From NCBI RefSeq assembly GCF_021729145.1, contig NZ_JAJSLW010000004.1, forward strand, positions 124,001-188,000: 64,000 nucleotides of DNA. The letters run 5' to 3'. The notes under the pieces were generated by a model. That model was not told the DNA's origin. It searched no databases and worked only from the letters and a program-made list of their open reading frames with translations. The position numbers and the translations under genes are program-made. Shown here piece by piece: positions 52,115 to 61,568 of this stretch. Position 1 is the first letter of the stretch. Each line of letters opens with the position of its first letter. This DNA comes from Membranihabitans maritimus (GTDB lineage: Bacteria; Bacteroidota; Bacteroidia; Chitinophagales; Saprospiraceae).

Positions 52115-54538
52115 TTATAACGTATATCTGAGAGACGCCGAAAACCGTCTTGGCATTTGTGGATTGATCGTTGACCACCCTTTGTAATATTCCTTATTGG
52201 CCAGATTATCTAATTTTAGAGTAACTTCAAAATCTTCGTGGTTGTAAAACAATGACGCATTCAGCACAGTATATGACGGAACAATAAAACGGCCTATGGC
52301 TTCGCTATCCATTACCAACAGCTCACTGGCACTATTGGCACCAAAGCCCACCCCAAAATTTCTTAGGGCGTTATTTTGAAAACGGTAGGTAGCCCAGGCA
52401 TTAAATAAATTTTTGGGTCCCGCTTCACCGGGTCTTTTTCCTTCTTCCTCAAAAGTACTGCTCTCTGGTCCTTCTATCACTTCACTTTGATTGTATCCAT
52501 AGCCCATAATCAAATTAAGCCCCGGGAAGGGATTGGCGACCAGATCCACCTCAAATCCACGACTTTCAACTTCACCTCCCTGGATAGAATTGTTAGGGTT
52601 GGAAGGGTCCATCAACACTTTATTAAAAACATTAATGTTATAATAACTAATAGTAGAGGTTAAAATATCCGCAAATAAATGTGTTTTCATACCGACCTCC
52701 CACTGATTTGCCTGTTCCGGGGTGAATGTTTTGACCCGGGGATTGTTACCATCTACATCCGCGACTTGCCTTGGGGCCACATTATTAAACCCGTTTTGGT
52801 AATTAGCGAATAGTGATAATTGATTCAAGACCTGTTGGTATATAACACCAAACTTAGGGGATAATGCTGTTTGGCTAAAACCATCCCCCGCTGTTATTGT
52901 ACTACCTTCATTTATGAAATGATCAACACGTAAACTTGCCATTACCGACAAAGATGGCGTAATATTGATCACATCCGACAAATATGCACTGTAGATCTCT
53001 TCCCTTGTATTGCTTAGATTCCTCGAAGCATTTTCTAATAATCCATCAATGGATTGTCGCGAAAGGTATCGAGGTGCCAGGGTGTCACCTGTATAATAGT
53101 TTATATAATTGACCTCTCCCTGCGGTGTTACATTATGTACCCAGACATATCCGGAGCTATTGGTAATGGAATTACGGTTAAAATAGTCAAGTCCAATAAC
53201 CATTCGATTTCGAAAAGTTCCAATATTAAAATCGCCGATTAAATTCTGCTGGATATCCGTAGATAACGTATTGGCATTTTGATCACTTAAATATAATTCG
53301 AAATCACCCGTTGTCAAAGCGGCATCCCATAAATAGGTATAATAGCCTGAAGACTGGGCAGAACCCCGGGATACCACTGTTTGAGAAGTCCAGGAGTCCG
53401 ATAATTTGTAACTCATTTTGGCATTTAGATTATATCTGGGATTGCGGATGGATATTTCATTACTCGTCAGTGAAAGCTTAGGGTTATAATTTAATTCCTC
53501 CATGTTGTCATATTCCAATGGGCTGGACCGATTCAGGAAAAGCATCGTTTGATTCGTCCCTTCACTACTCAAAAATTCACCACTAACCAGAAATGATAAC
53601 TTCTCATTCACCGTGTAAGCTAACGTAGGAGCAACAAAAAAGGATTTCTTAAAGCCCGCATCCTGAAAACTGGTTTCAGAATGAAAAGCGGTGTTGACTC
53701 TAAGTACTATTTCCTTATTTTCGCCCAAGGGAGTATTAACATCCGCAGTGATTCGATTAAGTCCAAAACTCCCCATCGTAAAACTCGCCTCGCCCCCGAA
53801 GCCTTTATACGGTTTTTTGGTTACGGTATTAATCAAACCACCGTACGAAACCAAACTACTTCCAAACAATGTCCCTGATGGTCCTTTCAGAACCTCTATC
53901 CTTTCAATATTTGCCGGGTCCAAGCTTCCATTTGTCAATCCCGGAAGTCCATTCACAAGGGTAGGTTGGATTGAAAATCCCCGCATAGAAAAATAACCCG
54001 CACCATCACCTCCTCTTCCCGTTGACTCCCATAATTTGGAAACGCCGGGAGCGTTTTTTAAAGCATCATCAAAATTAGTTACATTTTGTTCTTTCAGTAA
54101 CTGCTCCGTAACCGTACTATATGCTTGTGGGTTCTCTATATTTTTCAGTGGCATCTTCGCCACATAATCAGATTCTTCTCTGCTATAACGAGTTCCCCGA
54201 TTATCTCTTACCACAACTTGCTCTATGGAAAGCGAAGTAGGCTCTAGGATAAAATCCACATCCGTATTTCCCGAAGCTTCTACAATAACCTTTTTTTCCA
54301 CGGTCATCATCCCAATATAACTGACTTTCAATGTGAATTCTCCGGCCTCTATATTATCGAATTTAAATTCTCCAAAGTTATCTGAAATTGTACCGGACTG
54401 TTCTTCAATTAAGAGAATAGAAGCCTGTACTATCGGCTTACCGTTATTACGCAATACTGTTCCTCTAATACTGCCCGATTGGGCCATTGTCGACAAAACA
54501 AAAAAAACAGAAAAAAAAATGGTAAAAAAATATCTCAT
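52115..54538 (-). CDS. TonB-dependent siderophore-type receptor
   Basis: 807 residues. Signal peptide (MRYFFTIFFSVFFVLSTMAQ), a carboxypeptidase-regulatory-like domain (IRGTVLRNNGKPIVQASILLIEEQSGTISDNFGEFKF, residues ~24-110), then the plug: EQVVVRDNRGTRYSREESDYVAKMPLKNIENPQAYSTVTEQLLKEQN...NFDDALKNAPGVSKLWESTGRGGDGAGYFSMRGF and IERIEVLKGPSGTLFGSSLVSYGGLINTVTKKP, typical of FhuA/FoxA-type receptors. The barrel ends LANKEYYKGWSTINPQMPRRFSASLRYTL. Likely imports ferric hydroxamate-type or catecholate siderophores. Repeated GTGTG/CACAC dyads lie upstream and may be an operator. Confidence 0.93.
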   Translation of the reverse strand: MRYFFTIFFSVFFVLSTMAQSGSIRGTVLRNNGKPIVQASILLIEEQSGTISDNFGEFKFDNIEAGEFTLKVSYIGMMTVEKKVIVEASGNTDVDFILEPTSLSIEQVVVRDNRGTRYSREESDYVAKMPLKNIENPQAYSTVTEQLLKEQNVTNFDDALKNAPGVSKLWESTGRGGDGAGYFSMRGFSIQPTLVNGLPGLTNGSLDPANIERIEVLKGPSGTLFGSSLVSYGGLINTVTKKPYKGFGGEASFTMGSFGLNRITADVNTPLGENKEIVLRVNTAFHSETSFQDAGFKKSFFVAPTLAYTVNEKLSFLVSGEFLSSEGTNQTMLFLNRSSPLEYDNMEELNYNPKLSLTSNEISIRNPRYNLNAKMSYKLSDSWTSQTVVSRGSAQSSGYYTYLWDAALTTGDFELYLSDQNANTLSTDIQQNLIGDFNIGTFRNRMVIGLDYFNRNSITNSSGYVWVHNVTPQGEVNYINYYTGDTLAPRYLSRQSIDGLLENASRNLSNTREEIYSAYLSDVINITPSLSVMASLRVDHFINEGSTITAGDGFSQTALSPKFGVIYQQVLNQLSLFANYQNGFNNVAPRQVADVDGNNPRVKTFTPEQANQWEVGMKTHLFADILTSTISYYNINVFNKVLMDPSNPNNSIQGGEVESRGFEVDLVANPFPGLNLIMGYGYNQSEVIEGPESSTFEEEGKRPGEAGPKNLFNAWATYRFQNNALRNFGVGFGANSASELLVMDSEAIGRFIVPSYTVLNASLFYNHEDFEVTLKLDNLANKEYYKGWSTINPQMPRRFSASLRYTL

Positions 54539-54796
54539 CTTCTATTATTTAAAATTAGTCTTAATAAATTTAAGACAAATGTAATGGCTGCTCTTTTTTT
54601 ATCAAAACTTTCATTAAGATTTTTTGAATAAAAGTTGGGCATTTCCAATGCATCTTTATTCTATCCGGTGCATTATTCCCTTCTATACCGTATTCACATA
54701 TCCATTGAAACAGTATAATTGGAACAAAAAGGCTATTAATTTTTAGGACCGGTGAAATTTGGCCAACGGTAAACTTTAAGTTTTTTTTACACAAAA

Positions 54797-54951
54797 AAGT
54801 GTGTACGAACAACACTCCACACAATCCACTAATTACACATAACAAATTTTATTATGTATAGACTTATTGTAAAATAGAATTTTACATAATAAAATATTTT
54901 TTGGAGTTTTATGTTTTAAGAAGTGTGTACTATAAAACAACATCACACAAT
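54797..54951. promoter_or_regulatory. Two direct copies of a GTGTG...CACAC dyad, with a 12-bp inverted repeat between them
   Basis: Copy 1 (54797-54825) and copy 2 (54921-54951) both read AAGTGTGTAC, 11-13 variable bases, CACACAAT. Each is itself an imperfect palindrome. Between them, TTTTATTATGTA (54847-54858) pairs perfectly with its inverse at 54883-54894. The cluster occupies the divergent interval between the TonB receptor and glmS; the rest of this 465-base gap is AT-rich and shows no gene. Confidence 0.6.
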
Positions 54952-55003
54952 AGTATTTTTCGGTTGCATTGTATCATTCACAAAAATCAAATTCAAATAG
55001 TTC

Positions 55004-56845
55004 ATGTGCGGGATTATAGCATACATCGGCCATCGGGATGCCACTCCATTAGTATTGAACGGCCTCAAAAGGCTGGAATACAGAGGATATGATAGCTCAG
55101 GAATCGCTGTCCTGAATGGAAACCTACAATTATTGAAACGTAAAGGGAAAATAAAAGATCTTGAATTAGCTCTTGAGGGCACTCATATGCCAGGCAAGGT
55201 TTCCATCGGACACACTCGTTGGGCCACACATGGTGAGCCGAACGACATCAATGCCCATCCCCACATTAGTTCAGACGGGAAAATTGCCATGGTACACAAC
55301 GGTATTATTGAAAACTACGACGTAATACGAAAAGAATTGCTTACAAAAGGGTATACGTTGGAAAGCGAAACAGATACGGAAGTTTTATTGAAATTTATTG
55401 AAAGTATAAAGCAGGAAAACCATTTTGACCTGGAAGAAGCTGTGCGAATAGCATTAAAATGGGTTGTCGGTACTTATGTCATTGTTCTAATTGACCAGGA
55501 AAGGCCCAACACTTTGATAGCAGCACGCAAAGGAAGTCCCCTTGTGGTAGGTATAGGGGATGATGAATATTTTATGGCTTCAGATGCACTTCCTATAGTA
55601 GACCATACACGAGATGTAGTATATATCAACGATTATGAACTAGTAATTATCGAAGAAGGAGAATTAATCCTAAAAAATCTTGGAAATGAACGAAAGACGC
55701 CGTTAATTGAAAAACTTGACCTGGAAATTGCAGCTATTGAAAAGGGAGGGTATGAACATTTTATGCTTAAAGAAATTTATCAGCAACCCGACACAATTCG
55801 CGACTGTTTCCGAGGCAGAATTACTGAAGAAAGCAGTTCTATACAAATTAGGGGAATAGAAGACCATCTGGATAAATTTGTATCTGCCCGCCGAATCATT
55901 ATGATTGGTTGCGGTACTTCATGGCACGCTTCACTTGTAGCAGAATATATTTTTGAAGACTTATGCCGCATTCCCGTAGAAGTGGATTATGCATCGGAGT
56001 TCAGATATAGAAACCCAATTCTAGATTCCAATGATATCATTTTTGCCATTTCCCAAAGTGGAGAAACGGCAGATACTATAGTAGCCCTTGAGAAAGCAAA
56101 AGAGCAAAATGCATTTTTATTTGGCATTGTCAATGTCGTAGGTTCTTCCATTTCCCGGATTACCCATGCCGGCACCTATACGCACTCCGGACCAGAAATT
56201 GGCGTAGCAAGTACAAAGGCATTTACAGGTCAACTTGCCGTTCTATATATGATCGCCTTGAAGGTGGGATTAGAAAAACAATTACTGTCTCAGAAAAAAT
56301 ACTCAGAACTGCTATCCCAACTTCAGTCTGTCCCGAAAAAGATAGAGACAATCTTCGAGACACAAATCAACAATATTTCTTCAATTGCTGAAAAATATTG
56401 CCAGTCTCAGAATTGCCTGTACCTCGGAAGAGGATACCAATTTCCCATAGCACTTGAAGGAGCTCTTAAATTAAAAGAAATTTCATACATACACGCCGAA
56501 GGGTATCCCGCCGCAGAAATGAAGCATGGTCCCATTGCTCTGATAGAGGACAATGTTCCGGTAATTTTTATTGCCTTGAAAAATGATGAATGCTATGAAA
56601 AAATAATGAGTAATATCCAGGAAATTAAAGCAAGAAGAGGTAAGGTAATTGGAATTATTACAGAAGGAGATTCGCGTACCAAAAAAATATTGGATGAATA
56701 CATCGAAATTCCCGAATGTGACCCGGTAATCAGTCCCTTACTTACGGTAGTCCCTTTGCAATTTCTCGCCTACTATATGGGCACTAAAAAAGGAATTGAC
56801 GTAGACAAACCAAGGAACCTGGCTAAATCTGTAACAGTCGAATAA
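55004..56845 (+). CDS. glmS: Glutamine-fructose-6-phosphate aminotransferase (isomerising)
   Basis: 613 residues, full length. Starts MCGIIAYIGHRDATPLVLNGLKRLEYRGYDSSGIAV, with Cys2 as the glutaminase nucleophile after Met removal. The glutaminase domain continues with GHTRWATHGEPNDINAHPH. Two SIS domains bind the sugar phosphate: GCGTSWHASLVAEYIFED, YASEFRYRNPILDSNDIIFAISQSGETADT, and LGRGYQFPIALEGALKLKEISYIHAEGYPAAEMKHGPIALIE; the end is DKPRNLAKSVTVE. It makes glucosamine-6-phosphate for peptidoglycan and lipid A. No glmS ribozyme sequence was recognised upstream. A DUF4954 gene follows after 12 bases. Confidence 0.97.
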   Translation: MCGIIAYIGHRDATPLVLNGLKRLEYRGYDSSGIAVLNGNLQLLKRKGKIKDLELALEGTHMPGKVSIGHTRWATHGEPNDINAHPHISSDGKIAMVHNGIIENYDVIRKELLTKGYTLESETDTEVLLKFIESIKQENHFDLEEAVRIALKWVVGTYVIVLIDQERPNTLIAARKGSPLVVGIGDDEYFMASDALPIVDHTRDVVYINDYELVIIEEGELILKNLGNERKTPLIEKLDLEIAAIEKGGYEHFMLKEIYQQPDTIRDCFRGRITEESSSIQIRGIEDHLDKFVSARRIIMIGCGTSWHASLVAEYIFEDLCRIPVEVDYASEFRYRNPILDSNDIIFAISQSGETADTIVALEKAKEQNAFLFGIVNVVGSSISRITHAGTYTHSGPEIGVASTKAFTGQLAVLYMIALKVGLEKQLLSQKKYSELLSQLQSVPKKIETIFETQINNISSIAEKYCQSQNCLYLGRGYQFPIALEGALKLKEISYIHAEGYPAAEMKHGPIALIEDNVPVIFIALKNDECYEKIMSNIQEIKARRGKVIGIITEGDSRTKKILDEYIEIPECDPVISPLLTVVPLQFLAYYMGTKKGIDVDKPRNLAKSVTVE

Positions 56846-56857
56846 AATTTATCATGT

Positions 56858-59062
56858 ATGCATACGATCCGAAAAAAACCAATTCATCAATTAGGTTATG
56901 ATTTTGTTAAGAAAAAAGGAACTAATGGAAAAAATGATGAATACCATATTCGAAATATACAAAATAAACGGATCCATTCTTATAGGAACCTAACTGCCAA
57001 AGAGATAGAAACACTCGTGCATAACAGGAATACAGCAGACGATTGGAATAATATCAGAGTATCTGAAATATTTAATCCCAACCTGGTAGTAAATTGCCAT
57101 TTTTTTGGACTAGTACGTATTGGGAACCTTGAACCATACGCACTGGAACACCACAATCTACTTATGCCTGTAGGCATCTACAACAGTACAATTATCAGTT
57201 GCGATTTTGGAAATAATATAGTTGTCGAAAATGTAAACTATATGTCCCACTATATTGTAGAGGATGAAGCAATGTTAGTCAACATCAATGAATTAGTCAC
57301 CACGCCTTCAGCCAAATTTGGTAATGGAATGATCAAAAAAGGGGAGGGTGAATCCAAGCGAATATTTATTGAACTCTGCAACGAAAATGGAGGACGGAGT
57401 ATCATTCCATTTGAAGGAATTCTACCTGGAGATGCATATTTATGGTCGCGTTACCGCTCTGATAAAAAACTTCAGTCTCGTTTAGTAGAGTTTACTGATA
57501 AAAGATTTGACCCTACACCCGGATATTATGGCACAATAGGTTCTCATACCGTGATAAAGAACACAAAAATGATCAAAGATGCTAAAATCGGATCAAGTGT
57601 CTATATTAAGGGGGCCAATAAAATCAAAAACATAACCATTCGCTCCAGCGCAGAAGCTCCTTCTCAAATCGGTGAAGGGTGTGAACTTGTCAATGGAATT
57701 ATCGGTTTTGGTTGTCGGATATTTTATGGCGTCAAAGCCGTTAGGTTTATAATGGCGTCTCATTCGCAATTAAAATATGGGGCCCGCCTTATCAATTCCT
57801 TTCTCGGAAACAATGCCACCATTTCATGCTGTGAAGTTTTGAATTCTTTGATCTTTCCGGGACATGAACAACATCACAATAATTCATTCCTGTGTGCATC
57901 ACTGGTAAAAGGTCAGAGTAACATGGCCGCCGGTGCTACCATCGGCTCCAACCACAATTCCCGTGCGGCAGATGGAGAACTCATAGCGGGAAGGGGATTT
58001 TGGCCGGGATTGTGCGTAAGCCTCAAACACAATTCCAATTTCGCCTCATTTGTTCTCGTTGCCAAAGGTAATTACCCAGCCGAACTCAATATTACCATTC
58101 CGTTTTCACTGGTATCCAATGATGAAAAAAATAATCGATTGGTAATTATGCCGGCCTACTGGTTTATCCACAATATGTATGCATTGGCGAGAAATTGTCA
58201 AAAGTCTTATGCAAGAGACCAGCGTTTGAAGAAACGACAAATGCTTCACTATCAATTCCTGGAACCAGACAGTGTATCGGAAATGGTATGCGCCATAAGG
58301 GATTTCGAATATTGGGCAGGAAAAATATTTAGCAACCAGTCTCAAAATATCGATTCCATCAGGGCAGAAGGAAGAAGAATTCTGTCTCATCATCCGGAGG
58401 TTATTCAAGGACAAGAAGTACTGTCATTCGGCCTGGAAAACAGTACTCGCCCAGTGGTGATCCGAAAAATATATGAAGCATATCATATTTTTAAAAAATT
58501 GATCAGGTATAATGTCGTTGTATCTGCACTGAATTTTTTGAACATCCAGAATAAAAAATCAATTGAGCAATTACATAATACACTAAGTGATTCATTTCCT
58601 CTCGAAAAGTGGGAAAATATTGGGGGCCAACTCATCCCTCAGACTTCCATAAACAGGTTGAAAAAGGATATTATATCCGGAACAATTAACACATGGGATA
58701 ATATTCACCAATTCTACACAATGGAGGCAAAAAATTATCCTAAAAACCGATTGATCCATGCTGTAGCAGCCTATGAAAAAGTTTTTCATATCACTTTAAA
58801 AGGCCATCCGGAAAAATGGCAGGAGCTATTGGAGGAAAGTATCGATACCAAAAAATGGATCAATCAATCCATATATGAATCGCGTGCCAAGGATTACAAC
58901 AACTCATTCCGTTCATTAACTTTCGAATCTAAAGAAGAAATGGAAGTAGTTACAGGAAAATTAGAAGAAAACGCATTCATTCTCGAAAGTCAGGAAGAAT
59001 GCAATCACTTTATAAAAGAGGTGGGGCTGTGTCTGGAGATGTGGAAAGAGGTGGGAGTTTGA
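56858..59062 (+). CDS. DUF4954 family protein (left-handed beta-helix)
   Basis: 734 residues. The N-terminal ~80 residues are basic with an AKEIETLVHNRNTADDWNNIRVSEIFNP stretch. Residues ~85-400 show hexapeptide repeats of a left-handed beta helix (NCHFFGLVRIGNLEPY; STIISCDFGNNIVVENVNYMSHYIVED; IGSSVYIKGANKIKNITIRSSAEAPSQIGEGCELVNGIIGFGCRI; GATIGSNHNSRAADGEL). The rest is helical. DUF4954 is widespread in Bacteroidota and is related to nucleotide-sugar acyl/uridylyltransferases such as the GlmU C-terminal domain. Co-transcription with glmS suggests a role in amino-sugar metabolism, but no activity has been established. Confidence 0.85.
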   Translation: MHTIRKKPIHQLGYDFVKKKGTNGKNDEYHIRNIQNKRIHSYRNLTAKEIETLVHNRNTADDWNNIRVSEIFNPNLVVNCHFFGLVRIGNLEPYALEHHNLLMPVGIYNSTIISCDFGNNIVVENVNYMSHYIVEDEAMLVNINELVTTPSAKFGNGMIKKGEGESKRIFIELCNENGGRSIIPFEGILPGDAYLWSRYRSDKKLQSRLVEFTDKRFDPTPGYYGTIGSHTVIKNTKMIKDAKIGSSVYIKGANKIKNITIRSSAEAPSQIGEGCELVNGIIGFGCRIFYGVKAVRFIMASHSQLKYGARLINSFLGNNATISCCEVLNSLIFPGHEQHHNNSFLCASLVKGQSNMAAGATIGSNHNSRAADGELIAGRGFWPGLCVSLKHNSNFASFVLVAKGNYPAELNITIPFSLVSNDEKNNRLVIMPAYWFIHNMYALARNCQKSYARDQRLKKRQMLHYQFLEPDSVSEMVCAIRDFEYWAGKIFSNQSQNIDSIRAEGRRILSHHPEVIQGQEVLSFGLENSTRPVVIRKIYEAYHIFKKLIRYNVVVSALNFLNIQNKKSIEQLHNTLSDSFPLEKWENIGGQLIPQTSINRLKKDIISGTINTWDNIHQFYTMEAKNYPKNRLIHAVAAYEKVFHITLKGHPEKWQELLEESIDTKKWINQSIYESRAKDYNNSFRSLTFESKEEMEVVTGKLEENAFILESQEECNHFIKEVGLCLEMWKEVGV

Positions 59063-59286
59063 AAGCCTGTAAATACATCTATATTTTAACAATTTCCGTA
59101 AAATTTTATATATTTCTTAATATTCAGTGACGGGCAAAAATCTCTTTTTCAAAAATAAGGAAATGGTCAACTCTGTTAATCTTGAAGAGATTGAATTCTA
59201 TTGTATAGATCTCGATCCATAAAGTCAAATATTCATACAAGGAGGTGTTCTGTTTTATGCATGCAGTACTTCTTTTTTACGCATAA

Positions 59287-59466
59287 TTAAAGAATACTAA
59301 TCCTGCGATGCTTCTCCAATCCACCTTCGATAATCCTTTTGAGCGTAGCCAGTTCAATACCGGTTCGATTGTTTTCCAAACGGGAAATATAGTGCTTGGT
59401 GGTTCCGCTTTTTTGGGCAAGCTGTCCTTGCGTAAGGCCCATTTCTTTCCGGGCTTGTCTGATCAT
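59287..59466 (-). CDS. Short XRE/HigA-like HTH protein, probably an antitoxin fragment
   Basis: About 59 residues, MIRQARKEMGLTQGQLAQKSGTTKHYISRLENNRTGIELATLKRIIEGGL, and an IS-type tail. This is the C-terminal HTH half of HigA-like antitoxins, which normally have ~40 extra N-terminal residues. The ATG overlaps the TGA of the GDPD gene (TGATG), and the same frame shows GEIGL before the Met, also HigA-like. The upstream half appears to have been replaced by the GDPD 3' end. No HigB/RelE toxin lies beside it. It may still bind DNA. Confidence 0.6.
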   Translation of the reverse strand: MIRQARKEMGLTQGQLAQKSGTTKHYISRLENNRTGIELATLKRIIEGGLEKHRRISIL

Positions 59467-60965
59467 CAATCCGATTTCTCCACAAACTGTACCCCATCGT
59501 ACACCGAATCAATCTGAAACGTCCGCACCCCTAGTTTACGAAAGTACCGGATATCTCGCAGTCCGCTCAAGAGATAATTTTCACGTTTATATCGAAAGGT
59601 ATTCACCCCCGGTATTACTTCCATTGACATCGACTGTGCCAACCGGATCATATTGGGAGACATGTCTGCCGCAATATCAAATAAAAAATAGTGACATGCT
59701 ACATCTTCTCCAGACTTCCATTTTTCAAATATTTCCGGAATGTCATCCACTCCAGCACTAAATCGCACTTGCCCCCAGAATCGATCTCTATGTTTCGATC
59801 CAAGAAAAATACATTGCCTCATGCTATGCCTCTTTTCGATAATCTTTTCCAGGTTTTGGTAAAATTCTCCGTCGGGATTACTGGTTTTTATATCCGGCAT
59901 CAGGTAAGCATTCTCAGGTACGAGCTCAAGGTATTCTTCCAATGTAAGAATAGAGTACCCCCCGTTAAGTGATTCTAGCTTTTTTAAATCCTTTAGTGTA
60001 GATTCTTCTATAGTACCATCCACGCCAAATACTTTTTCAAGGTCTTTATCGTGATGGACAACCAATTCTCCATCCATGGTTTCCCATATATCAATCTCCA
60101 CTCCCGAATAGTCCGGATTTTCAAAGGTTTTCCTGATTCCTTCGGGATTGTATTCTTCATATTCTTCTGAGACAATGCCACCACGATGAGCTACCCAACT
60201 GGGATCAGGGTACTTTCCGGTGCGTTCCATTTCGCGAAATACATCTGGATTGTCCAAATTGATCATGTCAATGTCAAATTTCAGACAATATCGATACAAT
60301 TCAAATTGATCTCCCGGCACATACGGCATCACTTTTATTCCCCGGTCATGCGCTTCCCTGACCAATTCATCCGTCAGGTCCGGAGCCCTTATCTCTACGA
60401 TGGGAGGACTCCATTTTTCATCTACCTCCTTTAATTCTTCAATATTTGAAATATTTACTTTAAAGTCTAATCCCGCATCTTTTACAGCCTGAATGTCCTC
60501 TTTTTTCAGTGTAAAGAAGCAATCCTTCGCAACCCCCCACTGGCGGATTAAGTCAATAAACACTTCAATATCCCCATGCTTAAAATCAAAATAAAATTTG
60601 ATCTTGCCTTTCATTTCTTTAATTAACTTTTCTACTTTAGGAACCCTCTCTCCTTTATAGGAATGACGATACCAACTTCCAGCATCGAGTTTCACTATCT
60701 GTTCTTCTGACAAATCATAAAATTGTCCACTTCCGTCCGTAGTCCGATCAATCGTGGCATCGTGAAAATTAAAGAAAACACCATCCTTATTTTGACGCAC
60801 ATCTATTTCCAGGAAATCCCCTCCCAATTCGGCAGCGAGATGAGCAGCTGGAAATGTATTTTCGGGAGCATGGCGATTAGCACCACGATGCACAGCTACT
60901 TCAATATCGCCGGCAAACAGCGTCTGAAAACCTAAATAAAAAGCAATGGTAATAATCAATTTCAT
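59466..60965 (-). CDS. Exported glycerophosphodiester phosphodiesterase with two tandem GDPD domains
   Basis: From the ATG at 60965 the signal peptide is MKLIITIAFYLGFQTLFAGD. Domain 1 (about residues 22-245) has VAVHRGANRHAPENTF, FLEIDVRQNKDGVFFNFHDATIDRTTDG (catalytic His and metal-binding Glu/Asp). Domain 2 (about 255-499) has WVAHRGGIVSEEYEEYNPEGIRKTFENPDYSGVEIDIWETMDGELVVHHDKDLEKVFGVDG, again with His and E-x-D. Both barrels keep their key residues, so both may be active; most GDPDs have one domain. It would cleave glycerophosphodiesters in the periplasm. The C-terminal end abuts a truncated antitoxin gene. Confidence 0.88.
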   Translation of the reverse strand: MKLIITIAFYLGFQTLFAGDIEVAVHRGANRHAPENTFPAAHLAAELGGDFLEIDVRQNKDGVFFNFHDATIDRTTDGSGQFYDLSEEQIVKLDAGSWYRHSYKGERVPKVEKLIKEMKGKIKFYFDFKHGDIEVFIDLIRQWGVAKDCFFTLKKEDIQAVKDAGLDFKVNISNIEELKEVDEKWSPPIVEIRAPDLTDELVREAHDRGIKVMPYVPGDQFELYRYCLKFDIDMINLDNPDVFREMERTGKYPDPSWVAHRGGIVSEEYEEYNPEGIRKTFENPDYSGVEIDIWETMDGELVVHHDKDLEKVFGVDGTIEESTLKDLKKLESLNGGYSILTLEEYLELVPENAYLMPDIKTSNPDGEFYQNLEKIIEKRHSMRQCIFLGSKHRDRFWGQVRFSAGVDDIPEIFEKWKSGEDVACHYFLFDIAADMSPNMIRLAQSMSMEVIPGVNTFRYKRENYLLSGLRDIRYFRKLGVRTFQIDSVYDGVQFVEKSD

Positions 60966-61083
60966 AGCGAAAATATTTACCACAAAAGTAAGGTCTTCAT
61001 CGAATACAAATAATTAATTTTCGGTTAACCTTTCAAATAATAAAACTTTATTCTATTTTAAAACCTTAGAATATAAATACAAT

Positions 61084-61563
61084 ATGGTCAACGCAATTAA
61101 ATCCTATACTTTATCCATAGTCGGTCCTGAGAATGTCGGTAAAAAGAGTTTGATTTCAAAATTTGATACTTCCAAAGACGGTCATTCCCTCACAATTGAA
61201 GGAAAAGAATTCCGGATTGAAAGTATTCTTTCTCTTCCCCGTGAAGAAGGCGGTAAATACAGCGAAAATGTAAGCAAGGTAATTAACCAGGTCCGCAAGT
61301 CAGATATCGTAATAATGATGGCCGAAATAACGGAAGATTATAAAATTATAGCAGAGAGATTCCACAATCTCATGTTGGCACCCAGGCAAAAAGCAATTAT
61401 CCTGATCAACAAACTGGATTTAATGGATAATACTTGCTCCGCCTATGATATTGAAGAAGCTGTAAGTACACTTACAGGGCGCACACCTACGGTGGTTTTT
61501 TCAACGGAAAAGGACTTGATGGTTAATAAAGTGAAAGAAGCCTTGATTAAAACCATAGAATAA
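61084..61563 (+). CDS. Small GTPase-like protein with altered Walker A
   Basis: 159 residues. N-terminal SYTLSIVGPENVGKKSLISKFDTSKDG resembles the G1 loop of TRAFAC GTPases such as Era, but the Ser/Thr that should follow GK is Lys (GKKS). G4 is present as ILINKLDLMD. The G3 DxxG is not obvious (ILSLPREEGG instead). A DIVIMMAEITED strand and a final VVFSTEKDLMVNKV helix fit the fold. It may bind nucleotide weakly or have become a structural protein. Free-standing gene; role unknown. Confidence 0.6.
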   Translation: MVNAIKSYTLSIVGPENVGKKSLISKFDTSKDGHSLTIEGKEFRIESILSLPREEGGKYSENVSKVINQVRKSDIVIMMAEITEDYKIIAERFHNLMLAPRQKAIILINKLDLMDNTCSAYDIEEAVSTLTGRTPTVVFSTEKDLMVNKVKEALIKTIE

Positions 61564-61568
61564 AGGAT

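Noticed and set aside
54539-55003. glmS ribozyme or other riboswitch upstream of glmS
   Set aside because: No conserved ribozyme core could be found; the region holds operator-like repeats instead.
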